This document shows, piece by piece, positions 25,531-33,535 of a stretch of 52,840 nt of DNA. A program made the position numbers and the translations under genes. Each line of letters starts with the position of its first letter. Position 1 is the first letter of the stretch. Source of the DNA: Candidatus Protoclostridium gallicola (lineage in GTDB: Bacteria; Bacillota; Clostridia; Christensenellales; Pumilibacteraceae); contig CAJFLE010000010.1 of the NCBI GenBank assembly GCA_904387375.1, forward strand, positions 1-52,840. The letters run 5' to 3'. The notes under the pieces were generated by a model that was not told the DNA's origin, ran no database searches, and saw nothing but the letters and a program-made list of their open reading frames with translations.

Positions 25531-26711
25531 AGGATATAAAGAAACTTCTTAAATCGGAAGGCGAAAAGATACTGCCCGACGATCATGTAAAAGAGAATAT
25601 AAAGCGCGATCTCGGACTGAGCGGCGAGGAGATGCGCGCGGCGTATGCGCACGGCGGAGAAACGGCTGTGCGCCGCCGTCGCGGAATATGGTTCGCGGCC
25701 GCAGCCGCGGTGCTTGTCGCAGCCGTCGCGCTCGGCATAACGCTGCCCCTGGCGCTGGGAAACAACGGCCCCGCGGGTCCGATCATCAGACCTGGCGACA
25801 AGTTCACGCAGATTACGGACGCGGATACGTTCTACGCCTACGGCGCCGTTTCAGTCGGCGCGATCCTGTCGTCGGAGAGCGGGACGCGGCCGGCGGCCGC
25901 AGGAGCGTACGTTCTCTCCGCCCCTGCCGGCGCGGATAGCAGAGCGGACGAAACGGAATATATAGAACAGATAAACAAATATATGGCGCTCGTCGAAAAT
26001 CTGCTGTCGGACGGAAACATACGCAGCGAGGCGGCGGCGCCATCCGGAGAATACGCCGGATACGATTACGGCATGGAAGTGACGTGCGGCAATCTGCTCG
26101 GAACGGAAATATCCTATACGCTGTATTACGACAAGATATTCGCGGGCGGCGGGTACGACGGAGACGAAAGCGAGACGAACTATGCCATAGAGGGAGTGCT
26201 GCTTTCGGGCGGCGACGTCTATCCGGTCGAAGGCAATTATTCGGAGGAGACCGAGGACGGAGAACGGGAAAACGAACTGTATTTCACGGCGTACACGGCG
26301 GAGAATTCGTATATACGCGTCGAACAGGAGGAAGAGAGCGAAACCGAGGACGGCGAAACGGAAAGAGAGCGCGTATACACGTATACAATCTTCGAGGACG
26401 GAGAGCGGGTCGAGCGCATGGCGGTGGAATACGAGAGCGAGGAAGAGGACGGCGAAACGGAACTCGAAGTACTTATGACCGTGCGCAATTACCGCGAGGA
26501 CACTTCGGAAAGGCTGCTGTTTAAGGAAGAAACGGAAAACGGCGAGCGCGTGATACGCGTCGACGCCGACTTCGACGGCTCCCCCGTCAGGTTCACGATA
26601 TATATCCGCGGCGGCAGTTATCACTATGAATTCGAAGACGGGACGTCGTCGGATCAGAACAGACCGAACCGCGGCGACGACGATGACGATGATGACGAAG
26701 ACGACGATTGA
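25527..26711 (+). CDS. Membrane-anchored sigma-factor partner (putative anti-sigma)
   Basis: A 394-residue single-pass membrane protein. Residues 1-55 are cytoplasmic and helical (MKDIKKLLKSEGEKILPDDH), residues 56-80 are the membrane segment (IWFAAAAAVLVAAVALGITL), and the remaining 310 residues are outside. The outer part is homologous along its length to the lipoprotein encoded divergently at 23803-24789, and ends in a run of acidic residues (seven Asp, Glu, three Asp). It has no zinc-binding HxxxCxxC anti-sigma motif, so the assignment rests on position and topology: the ATG overlaps the sigma stop as ATGA, with AAAGGAGG upstream. The signal could be a cation or a cell-wall component; that is speculation. 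Confidence 0.78.
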   Translation: MKDIKKLLKSEGEKILPDDHVKENIKRDLGLSGEEMRAAYAHGGETAVRRRRGIWFAAAAAVLVAAVALGITLPLALGNNGPAGPIIRPGDKFTQITDADTFYAYGAVSVGAILSSESGTRPAAAGAYVLSAPAGADSRADETEYIEQINKYMALVENLLSDGNIRSEAAAPSGEYAGYDYGMEVTCGNLLGTEISYTLYYDKIFAGGGYDGDESETNYAIEGVLLSGGDVYPVEGNYSEETEDGERENELYFTAYTAENSYIRVEQEEESETEDGETERERVYTYTIFEDGERVERMAVEYESEEEDGETELEVLMTVRNYREDTSERLLFKEETENGERVIRVDADFDGSPVRFTIYIRGGSYHYEFEDGTSSDQNRPNRGDDDDDDDEDDD

Positions 26712-26721
26712 GAAAACTTCA

Positions 26722-26759
26722 TTGTAATCCTTGACATTACAGCTTTTTCGTTATATAAT
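26722..26759 (+). promoter_or_regulatory. Autoregulated promoter of the Rrf2 gene with operator
   Basis: Promoter TTGACA (26731-26736), 17-base spacer, TATAAT (26754-26759). Overlapping the -35 box is the inverted repeat TTGTAA-N9-TTACA (26722-26741), also found twice before the next gene. This is the likely binding site of the Rrf2 regulator it drives. Confidence 0.75.
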
Positions 26760-26796
26760 AATCGGCGTATCAAAGATATTAAAGGATAAAGAAAAA

Positions 26797-27225
26797 ATGA
26801 AAATTACTTCGAGATTTACGGTGGCGGTGCATACGCTGCTCGTCATATATGTTTACGGAAAAGAGCGCAAGACCACGTCCGAATTCATCGCCGCGAGCGT
26901 GAACGTCAATCCCGTCGTCATACGCCGCACCCTGCTCAGTCTGAAAGCGGCGGGCATGATCGAAGTCAGAGCGGGCAGCGGCGGCGCGAACATAATCAAA
27001 GACCCCGGCGACATCACGCTTTACGACGTGTACGCCGCGACGGACTGCGTGGACGGCGACCTGTTCCACTTCCACGAAAACCCCAACCCCGGATGCCGCG
27101 TTGGCAAAAACATACACGCCGTGCTGGGCGCGCACCTCGCCGACGCGCAGGCGGCGCTGGAAAACGAACTGAAAAAGGTTTCTCTCGCCGATCTCGTCGG
27201 CGAACTCGAGAGCCGCGTCGAATAA
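26797..27225 (+). CDS. Rrf2-family transcriptional regulator (YwnA-like)
   Basis: A 142-residue winged-helix repressor. It begins KITSRFTVAVHTLLVI, has the helix-turn-helix TTSEFIAASVNVNPVVIRRTLLSLKAAGMIEV and the wing GSGGANI. It has a single cysteine in NPGCRVG and no CxxxxxxC iron-sulfur triplet as in IscR or NsrR, so it resembles YwnA, a redox- or ligand-responsive repressor. The adjacent target gene is YwnB-like, as in Bacillus subtilis. ATG 26797 has AAAGGA upstream. Confidence 0.88.
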   Translation: MKITSRFTVAVHTLLVIYVYGKERKTTSEFIAASVNVNPVVIRRTLLSLKAAGMIEVRAGSGGANIIKDPGDITLYDVYAATDCVDGDLFHFHENPNPGCRVGKNIHAVLGAHLADAQAALENELKKVSLADLVGELESRVE

Positions 27226-27226
27226 G

Positions 27227-27249
27227 CCTCCCCTGCCGGGAGGTTTTTT
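27227..27249 (+). terminator. Rho-independent terminator of the Rrf2 gene
   Basis: CCTCCC-CTGCC-GGGAGG followed by six T, directly after the stop codon. It separates the regulator transcript from the next gene. Confidence 0.88.
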
Positions 27250-27286
27250 CGCGAAAAATTTTTTTAAAAAAATCGAAAAATATGCG

Positions 27287-27350
27287 TTGTAACGCTTGAC
27301 ATTACAACTTCTGCGGTGCTATACTTGCGTTGTAATCAATAAGGTTACAT
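27287..27350 (+). promoter_or_regulatory. Promoter of the NAD(P)-binding gene with two Rrf2 operators
   Basis: Promoter TTGACA (27296-27301) and TATACT (27320-27325), spacer 18. Operator 1, TTGTAA-N9-TTACAA (27287-27307), surrounds the -35 box. Operator 2, TTGTAA-N9-TTACAT (27330-27350), covers the transcription start. Both match the site in front of the Rrf2 gene at 26722. Confidence 0.78.
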
Positions 27351-27376
27351 CAAAATTTTTCGGAGGAATAGAAATC

Positions 27377-28012
27377 ATGAAAAAAGTAGCGGTCGTTTGT
27401 GCGGCAGGAAAACAGGGCAAGTGCCTCGTCGACGAGGCGGTGGCGAGAGGATACGACGTGACGGGATTCGTACGCAGCGGCAAGGTCGCAAATCCCGCGG
27501 CAAAAACCGTCGTCAAGGATCTGTTCGATCTCACCAAGGAAGATCTCGCGGGCTTCGACGCAGTCATCGACGCGTTCGGAGCGTGGACGCCGGATACTCT
27601 TCCCCTTCACAGGACTTCTCTCAAGCACTTATGCGACGTGCTGAGCGGCACCGATACCCGCCTGCTCGTAGTCGGCGGCGCAGGCAGCCTGTACGTCAAT
27701 CCCGAGCACACGATGCAGGTAAAGGATACCGAGGGCTTCCCCGAAGTATTCAAGCCGCTTGCAAACATGCAAGGCGCAGCGTTGGATGATCTGAGAAAGA
27801 GAAACGACGTCAAATGGACGTTTTTATCCCCTGCCGGAGATTTCGTCGCCGACGGTGCGCGTACGGGCGAATATCTGCTCGGCGGCGAGGAATATTTCGT
27901 AAACGACAAGGGCGAAAGCCGCATAAGCTATGCGGATTACGCGATTGCGATGATAGACGAAATAGAGAACGCAAACAACATACGCAAGCGTTTCTCCGTC
28001 ATCGGAAAGTAA
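27377..28012 (+). CDS. NAD(P)H-binding oxidoreductase (YwnB-like)
   Basis: A 211-residue atypical short-chain dehydrogenase with the NAD(P) motif KVAVVCAAGKQGKCLVDEAVARGYDVTGFVR. Segments LVVGGAGSLYVNPEHTMQ, WTFLSPAGDFVADG and SRISYADYAIAMIDEIEN are typical of the YwnB/NmrA-like group. The catalytic YxxxK of classical SDRs is absent, so it may be a quinone reductase-like or redox-sensing protein. Two operators like those of the upstream Rrf2 gene control it. ATG 27377 follows CGGAGGAATAGAAATC. Confidence 0.85.
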   Translation: MKKVAVVCAAGKQGKCLVDEAVARGYDVTGFVRSGKVANPAAKTVVKDLFDLTKEDLAGFDAVIDAFGAWTPDTLPLHRTSLKHLCDVLSGTDTRLLVVGGAGSLYVNPEHTMQVKDTEGFPEVFKPLANMQGAALDDLRKRNDVKWTFLSPAGDFVADGARTGEYLLGGEEYFVNDKGESRISYADYAIAMIDEIENANNIRKRFSVIGK

Positions 28013-28076
28013 AAAACACGCAACGCCGGGGCGCAGACATATCTGCGCCTTACGGCATTTTCGGGGAGGAACGGCT

Positions 28077-28856
28077 ATGGAAAAGGAGCTGACCGGAATA
28101 CTTGACAGACTGATCGGAATGTTGTGCGCCGAGCGCGGCGAGCCCGTCCCGGCGCTGGACGACGAGCAAAAACCGGATTATTTCCGCGCGCTGTGCAACG
28201 TGCGCCCGCCCGCGCCCATGACGGAGGAGTTCCTGCGGCTGCAGGACGAGTATCTTTCCGCACGCACGCAGGAGCGCGGCATCGTGGACGTCGGCAAGCT
28301 GGCGTATGACGCCGACGGCATCGCGCTGTGGCGGGGCGATATCACGAGGCTGAACGCCGACGCGATAGTGAACGCGTGCAACCCCGCCCTGCTCGGCTGC
28401 TTCCGGCCGCTGCACGGCTGCATAGACAATATCATTCATTCCAATGCCGGGGTGCAGGTGCGGCTGGACTGCGACGCGATGATGCGCGGCGGAGAGGAGC
28501 CGAACGGCCGGGTGCGCGTCACGAAAGCGTATAACCTGCCGGGCAGGTACATCTTCCACACCGTCGGCCCCGCAGTCGCAGGGAAAGTAACTGACTCGGA
28601 CCGGCGCGACCTCGAAAGCTGTTACGTTTCCTGTCTGGACAAGGCGGCGGAAACGGGACTGCGCTCCCTCGCGTTCTGCTGCATATCCACAGGAGTATAC
28701 GGATATCCGAAGGCGGACGCCTGCCGGCTGGCGGTAAGTACGGTGAGAAGAAAGCTGCGCGAACTGTCCTCCCCGCCGCGGGTAATATTCGACGTGTATC
28801 TTGCGGAGGACTATGAGCTGTACCGCCGGGAGCTGTTTATGGCAGACGAATGTTAA
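28077..28856 (+). CDS. Zinc-dependent macrodomain protein-ADP-ribose hydrolase
   Basis: A 259-residue macrodomain protein. An N-terminal helical region of about 80 residues precedes the macrodomain, which begins LWRGDITRLNADAIVNACN and includes LLGCFRPLHGCIDNIIHSNAG. The cysteine and histidine placement in that segment is that of the Zn-Macro class, in which zinc helps cleave ADP-ribose from modified proteins. Family relatives lie in operons with a SirTM sirtuin and a lipoylated carrier; none of these partners is visible here. ATG 28077 has GGGGAGG upstream. It lies 64 bases after the YwnB-like gene. Confidence 0.85.
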   Translation: MEKELTGILDRLIGMLCAERGEPVPALDDEQKPDYFRALCNVRPPAPMTEEFLRLQDEYLSARTQERGIVDVGKLAYDADGIALWRGDITRLNADAIVNACNPALLGCFRPLHGCIDNIIHSNAGVQVRLDCDAMMRGGEEPNGRVRVTKAYNLPGRYIFHTVGPAVAGKVTDSDRRDLESCYVSCLDKAAETGLRSLAFCCISTGVYGYPKADACRLAVSTVRRKLRELSSPPRVIFDVYLAEDYELYRRELFMADEC

Positions 28857-28980
28857 TAACGCGCGCAAAGCCGGATCGGCTGCTTTGCGATATCGAAAAA
28901 AGATACGGGTATTCGAGGCGGAACAGTATGCTTGTACTGAAAGGCATACCGGCACATTCATGGAATAACAAACCCGGGAA

Positions 28981-29004
28981 AAAGACGGATTAAGCCGTCT
29001 TTTT
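28981..29004 (+). terminator. Rho-independent terminator
   Basis: AAAGACGG / CCGTCTTT with a 6-base loop, then TTTTTC. It ends the macrodomain transcript. The 124 bases between the macrodomain stop and this site hold no gene I can support. Confidence 0.85.
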
Positions 29005-29019
29005 CTTTATATTTTTCGA

Positions 29020-29047
29020 TTAACAAAATTTTAACGAAATTTTAACA
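29020..29047 (+). promoter_or_regulatory. Pho-box-like direct repeats
   Basis: Three copies of TTAAC(A/G) at 29020, 29031 and 29042, separated each time by AAATT, giving an exact 11-bp period. PhoP-type regulators of Bacillota bind TTAACA repeats with that spacing. A TATAAT box follows at 29090-29095, upstream of the small gene at 29124; the repeats are farther from it than is usual. Confidence 0.45.
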
Positions 29048-29123
29048 TAACGGCAAAGAATTTTTAGCAATTCGGCAATCAATGCGCGTTATAATGCCGG
29101 TGCAAGGACAAAGGAGAACCGCC

Positions 29124-29394
29124 ATGAAAGACGACGAAATTTTTCCGGAGTTGCCCGCCGAGATTACGCTGCCGGGAGAGCTGTACGATCAGTCGAAACG
29201 CATGATGTGGTCTATGGTGCAGTATAAAGAGATGCAGATGACCTTGCGCGCTCAAAGAGTGCGCCGACGTCATTACGCGCACGGACAAAGAAATGCTTGC
29301 GCTCAGGCGGAAGATTGAGGCCGCCGAAGACGTGCCCACGGAAGAGGAAATGCTGCTCGAAAGGCTGCTGAAACTGGACGTAAATATCGGATAA
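29124..29394 (+). pseudogene. Small gene split by a frameshift
   Basis: ATG 29124 has AAAGGAG upstream. The first frame reads KDDEIFPELPAEITLPGELY and continues to QYKEMQM near 29240; then it becomes arginine-rich and unlikely. The reading frame one base ahead continues sensibly from about 29242 with CALKECADVITRTDKEMLAL and EDVPTEEEMLLERLLKLDVNIG to a TAA at 29392-29394. The joined product of about 90 residues would be a helical, charged protein. This suggests a one-base insertion around 29235-29250, a sequencing error, or less likely a programmed +1 frameshift. It lies 18 bases upstream of the acyltransferase gene and probably shares its transcript. The family is not recognised. Confidence 0.6.
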
Positions 29395-29412
29395 AACCGA
29401 AAGGAGGCAATC

Positions 29413-30759
29413 ATGGGATTTTTTCAAAACATTCTGAATCAGCTCAGAGAAAACGAAAAAGAAATTATGATAGAAAAATCGGGATCGACGCGTGCGGGCG
29501 GACGAGAGAAAGACCGTGCCGGGCAAAGCTATTTATACAAGCTTAACGGTATGGAAAGCGAGGTACTGGAAGTGCGATTCAACGAAAACGTGCGCGGCGC
29601 GGAACTCAACCGCGCGCTCACCGAATCGATGAAGCGTTATCCGTACTTCAATACGAGGTTAATAGAAAAAAACGGCGATTTCTATATAGTGCAGAACGAC
29701 GCCGCTCCGGTGGCGAGAAAGACGCGTACGCTTGCAAGGCTGGGCGGAATAGAATGCGGATATCATCTCGTCGATATAACATATTACGGTACATCGATAT
29801 ATATTTCCTTTCACCATGCGCTGTGTGACGGAAGAGGAATCAAGCCGTTTGCGGAAACGCTGATTTGGTATTACTGTAAATTCAGATACGGCAACGATAC
29901 GCCTGTCGACGGCGTCCGGCTGGCAGGAGAAAAACTACTGGACGGAGAAACTGACGATCCGTTCGCCGGTCCGGCATACGAATACGACGAAACGAAAGAA
30001 TTCGAATCCCCTTCCCGCGACGCTTTCGCGCTGCCGGAAGCAGATGAGACGGACGGAAAAGATTACAGATACGAGGCGGTCATAGACGGCGGACAGTTTA
30101 TGGCCGTATGCAAAAGGGTAAACGCCACACCGGCGATACTCGTCGCACTCATGGCGAGCGGCGCGATTGCGGAGCTTTATCCGGACAGAGATAAACCTAT
30201 AAACGCCAATATAGCCGCGGATATGCGAGAAGCCCTGGACTGCCCCGATACATTCAAAAACTGCGTACGCTCAATGATTCTTCCATACGACGAAAAAATC
30301 GCGGCAATGACAGTCAAGGAGCGCGCCGAAACGTATCGTAAGCTGCTCGGAGAACAGCGCGACCGCGATTACTGCCGCCGTGAAGCCAATGCTATTATAG
30401 GGCTGTTCGACAAACTGGACGCCTGCCCGTCCTATGAAGAAAAAAGGAAAATCATGTCGTTTTTCGAAAAAATGCGGCTGAACACTTATGTAATCAGCTA
30501 TCTCGGTAAATTCATTCTGGGAGAAAACTCGAAGAGAATAAATTCGATCCATCTGTACAATTCGGGGACCGACGGGCTCGGCATAAATATGATCGCATGC
30601 GGTGATAAATTTATACTGGACTTCAAGCAAAGTTTCGAGTCCGATAAATACGTCGCGGCATTTATTGCACAGGCAGATTCCTTAGGGCTCGCCTGTCATA
30701 CCGGCAAAGCGATCGAATTTGCCACGCCCGCCGACAAACTGATAAAACGCGGACGCTGA
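29413..30759 (+). CDS. Condensation/acyltransferase-like protein
   Basis: A 448-residue protein of the CoA-dependent acyltransferase (BAHD/condensation) fold. The active-site motif HHxxxDG appears as FHHALCDGRG near residue 136. The N-terminal part has GMESEVLEVRFNENV and RYPYFNTRL; the C-terminal half has a DFGWG-equivalent region only loosely. Relatives include alcohol acetyltransferases and non-ribosomal condensation enzymes. It is not accompanied by a carrier protein or synthetase, so it probably transfers an acyl group from CoA to an unknown acceptor. Start ATG 29413 has AAAGGAGG upstream, 18 bases after the small frameshifted gene. Confidence 0.75.
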   Translation: MGFFQNILNQLRENEKEIMIEKSGSTRAGGREKDRAGQSYLYKLNGMESEVLEVRFNENVRGAELNRALTESMKRYPYFNTRLIEKNGDFYIVQNDAAPVARKTRTLARLGGIECGYHLVDITYYGTSIYISFHHALCDGRGIKPFAETLIWYYCKFRYGNDTPVDGVRLAGEKLLDGETDDPFAGPAYEYDETKEFESPSRDAFALPEADETDGKDYRYEAVIDGGQFMAVCKRVNATPAILVALMASGAIAELYPDRDKPINANIAADMREALDCPDTFKNCVRSMILPYDEKIAAMTVKERAETYRKLLGEQRDRDYCRREANAIIGLFDKLDACPSYEEKRKIMSFFEKMRLNTYVISYLGKFILGENSKRINSIHLYNSGTDGLGINMIACGDKFILDFKQSFESDKYVAAFIAQADSLGLACHTGKAIEFATPADKLIKRGR

Positions 30760-30783
30760 AAACGCTGTAAGAATATGACTATC

Positions 30784-30809
30784 AAAAGGTCCCTTTCCGG
30801 GGACCTTTT
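30784..30809. terminator. Bidirectional terminator between the acyltransferase and the AT-rich island
   Basis: Stem AAAAGGTCCC / GGGACCTTTT with a 6-base loop TTTCCG. It serves the plus-strand acyltransferase and, from the other side, lies just beyond the stop of the EVE-like gene at 30832. It marks the left edge of the low-GC region. Confidence 0.85.
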
Positions 30810-30831
30810 GTGTATATTGATATCAAAAGTT

Positions 30832-31449
30832 TTAATTAGCAGTTAAAATTTGTATTAAGTTTTGTAAGTGCTTATTATTCGGATTATTAATTGATATGTC
30901 TTCTATAAAAATGCTGGATAATGTATTATTGATGTCAAATAAATACCCTTGGTTTCCTGTCCCGTGCTTATTGAAAGGAGAATAATCATTACTGTATTCT
31001 AATATTTCAGTCTTATATAGTTTAGTATCTAATGGATATTGCAAAAGCACATATGAACAATCAACACGGTTACCCTGCTCACCATTTCTGAAATAGTTAT
31101 ATGGTTTACTTGTTGCTATACTTATCGCCTTAATATAGCCGCTATAAGCGTGGAAAATGATGTTGCCGGGATCAACATCTGCAACCCTATTCCAGTGATG
31201 ATTTCTACTGAATTTTGGAGCAAAGATATATCCATTAGCACTTTCATCTTCGAAATCGCCGCCCTGAAATACATAGAAAAAACGTTGTTTATAAACCATT
31301 TTAGGATATCTTATAGCTTCTTTATTTACAAAAACTGGTTGTGAATACTGCTGCATAGGTTTATCTTCCTTTTGTCGACAGATATCACAAATTTCCTGTT
31401 CCTCACTCATATAATTTACTTCACATTTGGGGCACAAAATATATCTCAT
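30832..31449 (-). CDS. Zn-ribbon protein with EVE/PUA-like domain (putative defence)
   Basis: A 205-residue protein. The first 25 residues hold a four-cysteine zinc ribbon (C6, C9, C21, C24: CPKC and CDIC). From about residue 50 to 190 follows a domain with VFQGGDFEDE, NGYIFAP, HHWNRVADVDPGNIIFHAYSG and IKAISIATSKPY, the pattern of EVE/PUA-like domains that read modified bases in McrB-like restriction proteins. Assignment to that class is inference from pattern. The gene starts at ATG 31449, directly behind the helicase stop, with AGGGAG upstream. Both genes are AT-rich, unlike the surrounding genome, indicating transfer as a unit. Confidence 0.65.
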   Translation of the reverse strand: MRYILCPKCEVNYMSEEQEICDICRQKEDKPMQQYSQPVFVNKEAIRYPKMVYKQRFFYVFQGGDFEDESANGYIFAPKFSRNHHWNRVADVDPGNIIFHAYSGYIKAISIATSKPYNYFRNGEQGNRVDCSYVLLQYPLDTKLYKTEILEYSNDYSPFNKHGTGNQGYLFDINNTLSSIFIEDISINNPNNKHLQNLIQILTAN

Positions 31450-33432
31450 TTAATTAATCTCCCTAAGGCCTATTTCTTTTAAATAGTTAAAAGTTCCATC
31501 ATAATATTCACAGCGGCGTGTAATATCAGTTTGGCTACCATATGGTATATAAATTACCATACCTTGACGGGCACGCGTTAATAAAACCCGGTAAGCGTTT
31601 TTCAAATACATTTTGTTTTCTTGTGACGATATTTTATTCCACATAGTCCCTACAAAATTATTGTAGGTCCATTGCCCATCTACAAAACGAAAATCCGCGT
31701 CCCATGCAACAATAGAATAATCAATTTCCAGTCCTTGAATATCAAATTCACTAACGACATCTTCCAATGTATAACTAGATCGTACATCATTTTTGCCATT
31801 CAAGAACCAATTTGCTACAGAAATTTCATTTTTCACAAAGATACCTTCTGATTTTAAGCGCAACGCTCCGCTGCTTGCCAAAAGTCCATAACGAGTAGTT
31901 CCTTGGCATTTACTACGTACCCAGTCTTTTGCGATTTTTAGACTTCTTGTCAAAACAATAGGATATTTGTCTTTTATTCGTTGGTAAATAGACTGTGCTT
32001 CTTGAATGTTAACATCCAAAACCGCCTTTATAAACGCAGATAGCTCGAATGTACGAAAAGAACGAATCGAAGTAGCAAGATGTAAGTCCTTATTTTCGTA
32101 TATATGCAAGTCAGCAATAATATTACTCCAACTTATATCGCGACGATACTCTGTATCGTTAAGTTGTGGCGTAATAAATACATTCCAATTCTTAAAGCTA
32201 CGACGTAATGAATCAAACCATTCTGGTAATCCTGCCTCGCCTGTATTTATTTCTTGTCCGCCACCAACAAGACATACAACAACACACCAACCCACTTGAC
32301 GATTAATCGTGCTAAGTAAAAATTCAGGCTCACTATAATCAAATGAAGGAACGCCTTTCTTTACTGCCATAAAATGAGCTATTTGTGTTTTTGTCCATGC
32401 CCGTTGCGCCTCATCAAAAATTATTATACGCTCAGGCGGAACGTTATTGTTTCCAACATAAGAATCACGATATTTATGTATTATTTGAATAAATGTAGAT
32501 GCTTCACGCAATGCTTCCTTTTTCGATAGCCTATTACCTTTAAGCTTTTCGCGCTCTATTTTATCACGAGCCAAAGCTTCTTGCAAAACCTGTACTAATG
32601 GAAAATTTCCTGAAAGAAAAACAGCGTGTTCTCCTTCAGTAGCGTCTGATCGTTCAATAGCAAGATTAAGGCCGACTAAAGTTTTACCCGCACCCGGGAC
32701 ACCCGTAACAAAACAAATTGACTTGCTTCCATTATTTTTACTAAAATCAATAATTTGATTTATAGCCTCGGTTGTTTTGGTTAAGTTTTCTGCTCCAGCA
32801 TCACTGCGTGTAATATCATGAACATTATGACCACGATATAATGCTTGTGCGGCCTCCACAATTGTTGGTGTCGGATAATATTCAGAATGCTCCCATCTTA
32901 TATAATCAAATGCTTGTTCCTGCGGATATTTACTTACTACTATTCCAACTGTTTCAGCTATATTGTTTGCATTGCAATATAAAGGTCTAACAATTCGCTC
33001 AATTTCAATAATTTCGTTATGTCTCGCTATTGCATTAGTAGAAACCATAATTGGGACCAATAATTTATCATGACTCTCTTTTTGAAAATTACGTAAATCA
33101 AGAGCATAGTCATAAACCTGATCAAAAGTTGATGACCGATATTCAGTATCGCCACATTTGAATTCCAATAAAAATACTATATTTTTATATAATATAACAA
33201 CGTCAACACGCTTACCCATACGAGGGATTGTATACTCAAATATAATACGCCCATCAGACAGTTTTACGAGCTGATCCTTTAATATATCTATTTCTTGTGA
33301 CCATGTATTACTTTGAAGTAATGATACTTCATTGGAGCTGTCATTGGAATGAATAATACCTAAAATTTCGTTGGAAGATGAATTTAAAAATTCACTTATG
33401 CTCGCAGAATAATAGCACCTTAAATTTCGCAT
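31450..33432 (-). CDS. PD-(D/E)XK nuclease-DUF2075 helicase (putative defence)
   Basis: A 660-residue protein. Residues 50-110 contain a PD-(D/E)XK-type nuclease pattern: KRVDVVILYKNIVFLLEFK (D77, E90, K92). From about 225 a superfamily 1 helicase/ATPase follows with Walker A GVPGAGKT (244-251), Walker B FDEAQRAW (340-343), motif III-like CLVGGGQEINTGE and a C-terminal UvrD-like part with YRVLLTRARQGMVIYIP. This is the DUF2075 (Schlafen-group-3-like) family, frequent in defence islands. It forms a two-gene, AT-rich transcript with the EVE-like protein and is inserted beside tRNA-Leu. ATG 33432 has AGGGAG upstream. Confidence 0.8.
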   Translation of the reverse strand: MRNLRCYYSASISEFLNSSSNEILGIIHSNDSSNEVSLLQSNTWSQEIDILKDQLVKLSDGRIIFEYTIPRMGKRVDVVILYKNIVFLLEFKCGDTEYRSSTFDQVYDYALDLRNFQKESHDKLLVPIMVSTNAIARHNEIIEIERIVRPLYCNANNIAETVGIVVSKYPQEQAFDYIRWEHSEYYPTPTIVEAAQALYRGHNVHDITRSDAGAENLTKTTEAINQIIDFSKNNGSKSICFVTGVPGAGKTLVGLNLAIERSDATEGEHAVFLSGNFPLVQVLQEALARDKIEREKLKGNRLSKKEALREASTFIQIIHKYRDSYVGNNNVPPERIIIFDEAQRAWTKTQIAHFMAVKKGVPSFDYSEPEFLLSTINRQVGWCVVVCLVGGGQEINTGEAGLPEWFDSLRRSFKNWNVFITPQLNDTEYRRDISWSNIIADLHIYENKDLHLATSIRSFRTFELSAFIKAVLDVNIQEAQSIYQRIKDKYPIVLTRSLKIAKDWVRSKCQGTTRYGLLASSGALRLKSEGIFVKNEISVANWFLNGKNDVRSSYTLEDVVSEFDIQGLEIDYSIVAWDADFRFVDGQWTYNNFVGTMWNKISSQENKMYLKNAYRVLLTRARQGMVIYIPYGSQTDITRRCEYYDGTFNYLKEIGLREIN

Positions 33433-33535
33433 AATATACTCCCTATCAAAACTACATTAATTGTAACATTTATTATACAAAATGTAAAACTAATTTTGTA
33501 ATTTATGTCATTTACAAATCCATTGAAGATAATAT

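Noticed and set aside
28857..28980. Possible remnant of a sirtuin or carrier gene after the macrodomain gene
   Set aside because: Short frames such as RAKPDRLLCDIEKRYGY exist in two phases but match no family I know, and there is no ribosome-binding site.
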